NCBI GenBank assembly: GCA_046728075.1
Contig: JBKPDV010000088.1
Span: forward strand, 1-16,798
Reading direction: 5' to 3'
DNA length: 16,798 bases
DNA from: JBKPDV01 sp046728075
Lineage (GTDB): Bacteria > Acidobacteriota > Thermoanaerobaculia > UBA5066 > Gp7-AA6
A program made the position numbers and the translations under genes. Of the stretch, positions 14,283 through 16,798 are shown in pieces (the first letter of the stretch is position 1; each line of letters starts with the position of its first letter). Under the pieces are notes generated by a model, which was not told the origin of the DNA, ran no database searches, and saw nothing but the letters and a program-made list of their open reading frames with translations.

Positions 14283-14317
14283 GATTCGCGTTTCCAGTTT
14301 CCCATTTCTCGTTTCGA
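14283..14317. repeat. degenerate 7-bp tandem array (RWTTCNN x5)
   Basis: Five consecutive heptamers, GATTCGC, GTTTCCA, GTTTCCC, ATTTCTC and GTTTCGA, share a TTC core in fixed 7-bp register. The array ends just beyond the HD-GYP stop codon. Confidence 0.6.
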
Positions 14318-14319
14318 GA

Positions 14320-15516
14320 CTAGGAGTGTCGGGGGATCAAACGCCTGATCCGCACATCATCTTCCGGCAGGTCGACGAGCACGCCTCGGAATTCCTCCAG
14401 CAGCCGCTGGTCCCACCAGCCCTTGCGCGCTTCGTCGGTCATGATCTCCAAGGCGTCCGGGCGCGTGAGGGCGCCGCGGTAGACCCGAGCGGTCGTGAGA
14501 GCGTCGAAGATGTCGGCGATCGTGGTGATACGGGCCACGAGCGGAATGGCCTCGCCGGAGAGCCCCGCGGGATAACCGGAGCCGTCCATGCGCTCGTGGT
14601 GGTGATACACGATGCCGAGCGCGTGCGTGAGCGTCTTCATGTTGCGCAGCAGGTCGCGTCCCACCGTCGGATGCCGCTGGATCTCGCCGTACTCCTCCGG
14701 CGTCAGCGGGCCGGGCTTCAAGAGCACTCTGTCCCGGACAGCGATCTTGCCGAAGTCGTGGAAGAGACCCCCTCTTTCTACAGTCTCGAGCTCGCGCCCC
14801 ACCAGGCCGATGCGGCGGCCCAGCAGGCCGGCATAAAACGAGACGCGGGCGCTGTGACCGTAGGTGTACCGGTCCCGCGCGTCGATCGTCCGGGCGAGCG
14901 AGACGATCACCTCTTCCGCGTCCTCGAGAGCATCCGTGACGAACTTCAGCTCGACCAGCGCGCGGACGCGTGCCAGGAGCTCCTCGGGAGAAAATGGCTT
15001 GGCGATGAAATCCGTTACGCCCAGCTCGATCGCCTTCAGCTTGTGGTGGTGCGTCGCGGCTCCGGTGATCATGACGACCGGCGTCAGGCGCGTCCGCGGG
15101 TCGGCCCGGATCTCGGCAAGGAGCTCATGGCCGCTTCGATCCGGCAGCTGCATGTCCAGCAGAACCAGATCGTGAGGAGACGCGCGCAGCCTTTCGAGCC
15201 CTTCCCGCGCCGACCCGGCCTCTTCCACACGGTAACCCGCGGGTTTCAAGAGCCGTACGATCATCCCGCGGATCTGATCGTCGTCGTCGATGACCAGAAG
15301 CGAGGCCGGCCGCGAGGGAGCCGCGGAAGCGCTCAGGCGTCTCCGCGCGGATGAGCAAAGCTGTCGGGTCGCCCCGCCGTGGCGGTTCTCACGTCCGCCA
15401 GAATGGCGGGCAGCCCTTGCCCTGTCAAGGCGCGCTTTTTTCAGGAATGGGACGTGGCCCTCGATCTCGAACGCGCCCCGAGATAGCTTATTCAGACTCA
15501 GAGAAGGAGGATTCAT
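14320..15516 (-). CDS. response regulator: receiver plus HD-GYP phosphodiesterase
   Basis: A two-domain signalling protein. The receiver domain starts at SLLVIDDDDQ. It has acidic residues DDDD, phospho-acceptor Asp in LVLLDMQLPD (about residue 121 from the 15516 start), a conserved Thr in MITG and Lys in AKPF. The C-terminal HD-GYP domain has the metal-binding HD in LFHDFGK (about 253-254), HHHERMDGSGYP (GYP about 314-316) and DALTTARVYRG. It should hydrolyse cyclic di-GMP, or possibly another cyclic dinucleotide, under control of a sensor kinase not in the window. The start is unclear: no ATG, GTG or TTG lies in frame between the ATG at 15516 and the receiver domain, and a good TTGACA promoter lies inside that stretch. 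A CTG at 15336 or a local sequencing frameshift are the alternatives. The 68 or so residues before the receiver look non-coding. Confidence 0.85.
   Translation of the reverse strand: MNPPSLSLNKLSRGAFEIEGHVPFLKKARLDRARAARHSGGRENRHGGATRQLCSSARRRLSASAAPSRPASLLVIDDDDQIRGMIVRLLKPAGYRVEEAGSAREGLERLRASPHDLVLLDMQLPDRSGHELLAEIRADPRTRLTPVVMITGAATHHHKLKAIELGVTDFIAKPFSPEELLARVRALVELKFVTDALEDAEEVIVSLARTIDARDRYTYGHSARVSFYAGLLGRRIGLVGRELETVERGGLFHDFGKIAVRDRVLLKPGPLTPEEYGEIQRHPTVGRDLLRNMKTLTHALGIVYHHHERMDGSGYPAGLSGEAIPLVARITTIADIFDALTTARVYRGALTRPDALEIMTDEARKGWWDQRLLEEFRGVLVDLPEDDVRIRRLIPRHS
15400..15428 (-). promoter_or_regulatory. candidate sigma70-type promoter for the HD-GYP gene
   Basis: On the minus strand a perfect TTGACA (15428-15423) is followed after 17 bp by CATTCT (15405-15400), a 3/6 match to TATAAT that keeps its key second-position A and last-position T. 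Transcription would start near 15393, inside the region that the 15516 start would make coding. This argues for a start closer to the receiver domain. Confidence 0.45.
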
Positions 15517-16498
15517 GCAACTCGGGATGATCGGCCTCGGCCGCATGGGGGCCAACATGATCCGTCGCGTCATGCGCGCCGGCCACGGCGGCGTCGTCTA
15601 CGACCGCAGCGCCGAGTCGGTCGCATCGCTTGTCAAGGAAGGCGCGGCGGGTTCGGCGAGCCTGGAGGAATTCGTCGGCAAGCTCGAAAAGCCGCGCACG
15701 GCCTGGATCATGGTGCCGGCCGGAGCGCCGACGGAAGCGACCGTCGTGGAGCTCCTGCGCCGCATGGAGCCCGGGGACACCGTGATCGACGGAGGCAATT
15801 CGTATTTCAAGGACGACGTTCGGAGGGCCGGTCTGGCGAAGGAGAAGAGAATCTCCTATCTCGATGTCGGCACGAGCGGAGGCGTCTGGGGTCTCGAGCG
15901 CGGATACTGTCTGATGATCGGCGGAGAGAAGGCCGCGGTCGAACGCCTCGATCCGATCTTTCGCGCGCTGGCTCCCGGCCGCGGCAACGTCACGCGCACG
16001 CCGGGCCGCGAAAAGATGGGGGGCACGGCGGAAGAGGGTTACCTCTACTGCGGCCCTTCCGGAGCCGGCCACTTCGTGAAGATGGTCCACAACGGCATCG
16101 AGTACGGCCTCATGCAGGCCTACGCGGAAGGATTCGACATCTTCCGCAACGCGGACTCGAAGGAGCTGCCGGAGGGACACCGCTACTCGCTTCCGATCGC
16201 AGACATCGCGGAGGTGTGGCGGCGCGGCTCGGTCGTCGGCTCGTGGCTCCTGGACCTGACCGCGATGGCGCTGGCCGAGAACCCTCAGCTGACCGAGTAC
16301 ACCGGCAGGGTTCAGGATTCCGGCGAGGGACGCTGGACCATCTTCGCGGCGATCGAAGAGGCCGTGCCCGCGGCCGTCCTGTCGGCCGCGCTCTACACGC
16401 GGTTCCGATCGCGGCAGGAACAGTCATACGCCGAGAAGATTCTTTCCGCCATGCGGCAGAAGTTCGGCGGCCACGTGGAGCTGCCGACGGGGGGCTGA
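15515..16498 (+). CDS. gnd: 6-phosphogluconate dehydrogenase, decarboxylating, short form
   Basis: Oxidatively decarboxylates 6-phosphogluconate to ribulose-5-phosphate in the pentose phosphate pathway. The 327-aa length matches the short bacterial form rather than the 470-aa enzyme. The Rossmann motif GLGRMGANM starts at residue 7. Asp30 at the end of the second strand (VVYDRS) stands where NADP-dependent enzymes have Asn-Arg-Thr, which predicts NAD preference. Substrate and catalytic motifs are GGNSYFKDD, DVGTSGGVWGLERG and GHFVKMVHNGIEYG (Lys189, Asn193, Glu196). The ATG at 15515 is fixed by AAGGAGG 4 bases upstream. It is divergent from the HD-GYP gene and 50 bp upstream of the lipoprotein gene. 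Confidence 0.95.
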   Translation: MQLGMIGLGRMGANMIRRVMRAGHGGVVYDRSAESVASLVKEGAAGSASLEEFVGKLEKPRTAWIMVPAGAPTEATVVELLRRMEPGDTVIDGGNSYFKDDVRRAGLAKEKRISYLDVGTSGGVWGLERGYCLMIGGEKAAVERLDPIFRALAPGRGNVTRTPGREKMGGTAEEGYLYCGPSGAGHFVKMVHNGIEYGLMQAYAEGFDIFRNADSKELPEGHRYSLPIADIAEVWRRGSVVGSWLLDLTAMALAENPQLTEYTGRVQDSGEGRWTIFAAIEEAVPAAVLSAALYTRFRSRQEQSYAEKILSAMRQKFGGHVELPTGG

Positions 16499-16502
16499 CC
16501 GG

Positions 16503-16534
16503 GAGCCGCTGTAATCCGACCGGCGCCGCGGCTC
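16503..16534 (+). terminator. weak hairpin after gnd
   Basis: GAGCCGC (16503-16509) can pair with GCGGCTC (16528-16534) around an 18-nt loop, 4 bases after the gnd TGA; a GTCTCTCT run follows. There is no real U-tract, so terminator function is doubtful. Confidence 0.25.
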
Positions 16535-16548
16535 GTCTCTCTGGTTGA

Positions 16549-16798
16549 ATGATGCGCCGCCTGGTCTTGTTTGCCGTTGCCGTCGCTTTCGCGGCAGGGT
16601 GCGTCTCGCGAAAGACGACGGCTTCGCCGGCTCCGCCGAAAGCGCCGGAGTCCATGGCGGAAATGGATCATTCCGCTCACTCCATGGGCTCGCACCACGG
16701 CGACATGGAACTCCACATGCGGATGACGCCGCTGCGCCCGGCCACGCTAGGCGACCGGCAGCGGGCCGACGAGATCGTGGCCGAGCTCGCCCCGGCGA
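16549..16798 (+). CDS. His/Met-rich lipoprotein, C-terminus off the right edge
   Basis: Partial gene, 83 codons visible. It starts MMRRLVLFAVAVAFAAGC (either of two adjacent ATGs), a short signal peptide ending in a lipobox-like FAAGC, so Cys18 is the likely lipid-anchored residue. An Ala/Pro/Ser-rich linker follows, then a stretch dense in His, Met and Asp (MDHSAHSMGSHHGDMELHM, about residues 39-58). That is the kind of sequence which binds Cu(I), Ag or other soft metals in the periplasm. It then continues MTPLRPATLGDRQRADEIV, which I associate only loosely with uncharacterised lipoproteins of GC-rich soil bacteria. No ribosome site is clear. Function unknown; metal binding is inference from composition. 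Confidence 0.75.
   Translation, partial: MMRRLVLFAVAVAFAAGCVSRKTTASPAPPKAPESMAEMDHSAHSMGSHHGDMELHMRMTPLRPATLGDRQRADEIVAELAPA

Larger units (their letters stand above)
14230..14319. promoter_or_regulatory. intergenic region upstream of the GH57 gene
   Basis: A 90-bp region between the GH57 start and the HD-GYP stop. It holds the 18-bp inverted repeat (14259-14276) and the degenerate heptamer array (14283-14317). It is AT-richer than the flanking genes and is the only place for a GH57 promoter if the gene is not read through from the regulator. No clear -35/-10 pair is visible. Confidence 0.4.

Overview
The window is a GC-rich, densely coded bacterial chromosome segment with no rRNA, tRNA, CRISPR array, phage or insertion-sequence gene that I can see. 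The gene families are a Bacteroidetes-type argininosuccinate synthase, a membrane-anchored Ser/Thr kinase, a glycogen phosphorylase with a DUF3417-like N-terminus, a GH57/DUF3536 enzyme and an HD-GYP response regulator. Together they fit an uncultured Acidobacteriota-like or similar GC-rich lineage. That placement is inference; there is no marker gene here.

Layout. Positions 1-4249 lie on the minus strand: a transmembrane Ser/Thr kinase (4249-2216), perhaps a coupled small ORF (2219-2034), a short-form argG (2003-789), and a P-loop NTPase that overlaps argG by ATGA and runs off the left edge. A divergent, palindrome-rich intergenic region (4250-4470) separates these from a plus-strand operon of three ATGA-coupled genes (4471-8635): a MacB/FtsX-type permease, a TolC-like outer-membrane factor and an HlyD-like adaptor. 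No ATP-binding subunit is encoded beside them. From 8711 to 14229 the minus strand carries an alpha-glucan breakdown cluster, in transcription order GH57/DUF3536 glycosidase, alpha-glucan phosphorylase and 4-alpha-glucanotransferase (malQ). Upstream of it lies a receiver/HD-GYP response regulator (stop at 14320). Divergent from that is a short-form 6-phosphogluconate dehydrogenase (15515-16498), followed by the start of a His/Met-rich lipoprotein that runs off the right edge.

How the genes work together. The phosphorylase releases glucose-1-phosphate from storage glucan, MalQ rearranges the short oligosaccharides left over, and the GH57 enzyme probably acts on longer or branched glucan. 6-Phosphogluconate dehydrogenase can pass the carbon into pentose phosphates. 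The three-gene efflux-type operon would span both membranes, so the cell is diderm.

The most unusual signals are non-coding. (1) Between the phosphorylase stop and malQ, a 149-nt block (10282-10430) folds on paper into a compact three-way junction. It has an 18-bp outer stem (12+6), a 12-bp arm and a 9-bp arm, and is flanked by 5-bp direct repeats. It is either an undescribed structured leader RNA of malQ or a small non-autonomous inverted-repeat element. (2) The convergent HlyD/malQ junction is built of two opposed heptamer arrays that form a long hairpin and supply the malQ stop codon. (3) Two other intergenic regions contain different, degenerate 7-bp tandem arrays, so heptamer arrays recur in intergenic DNA here.
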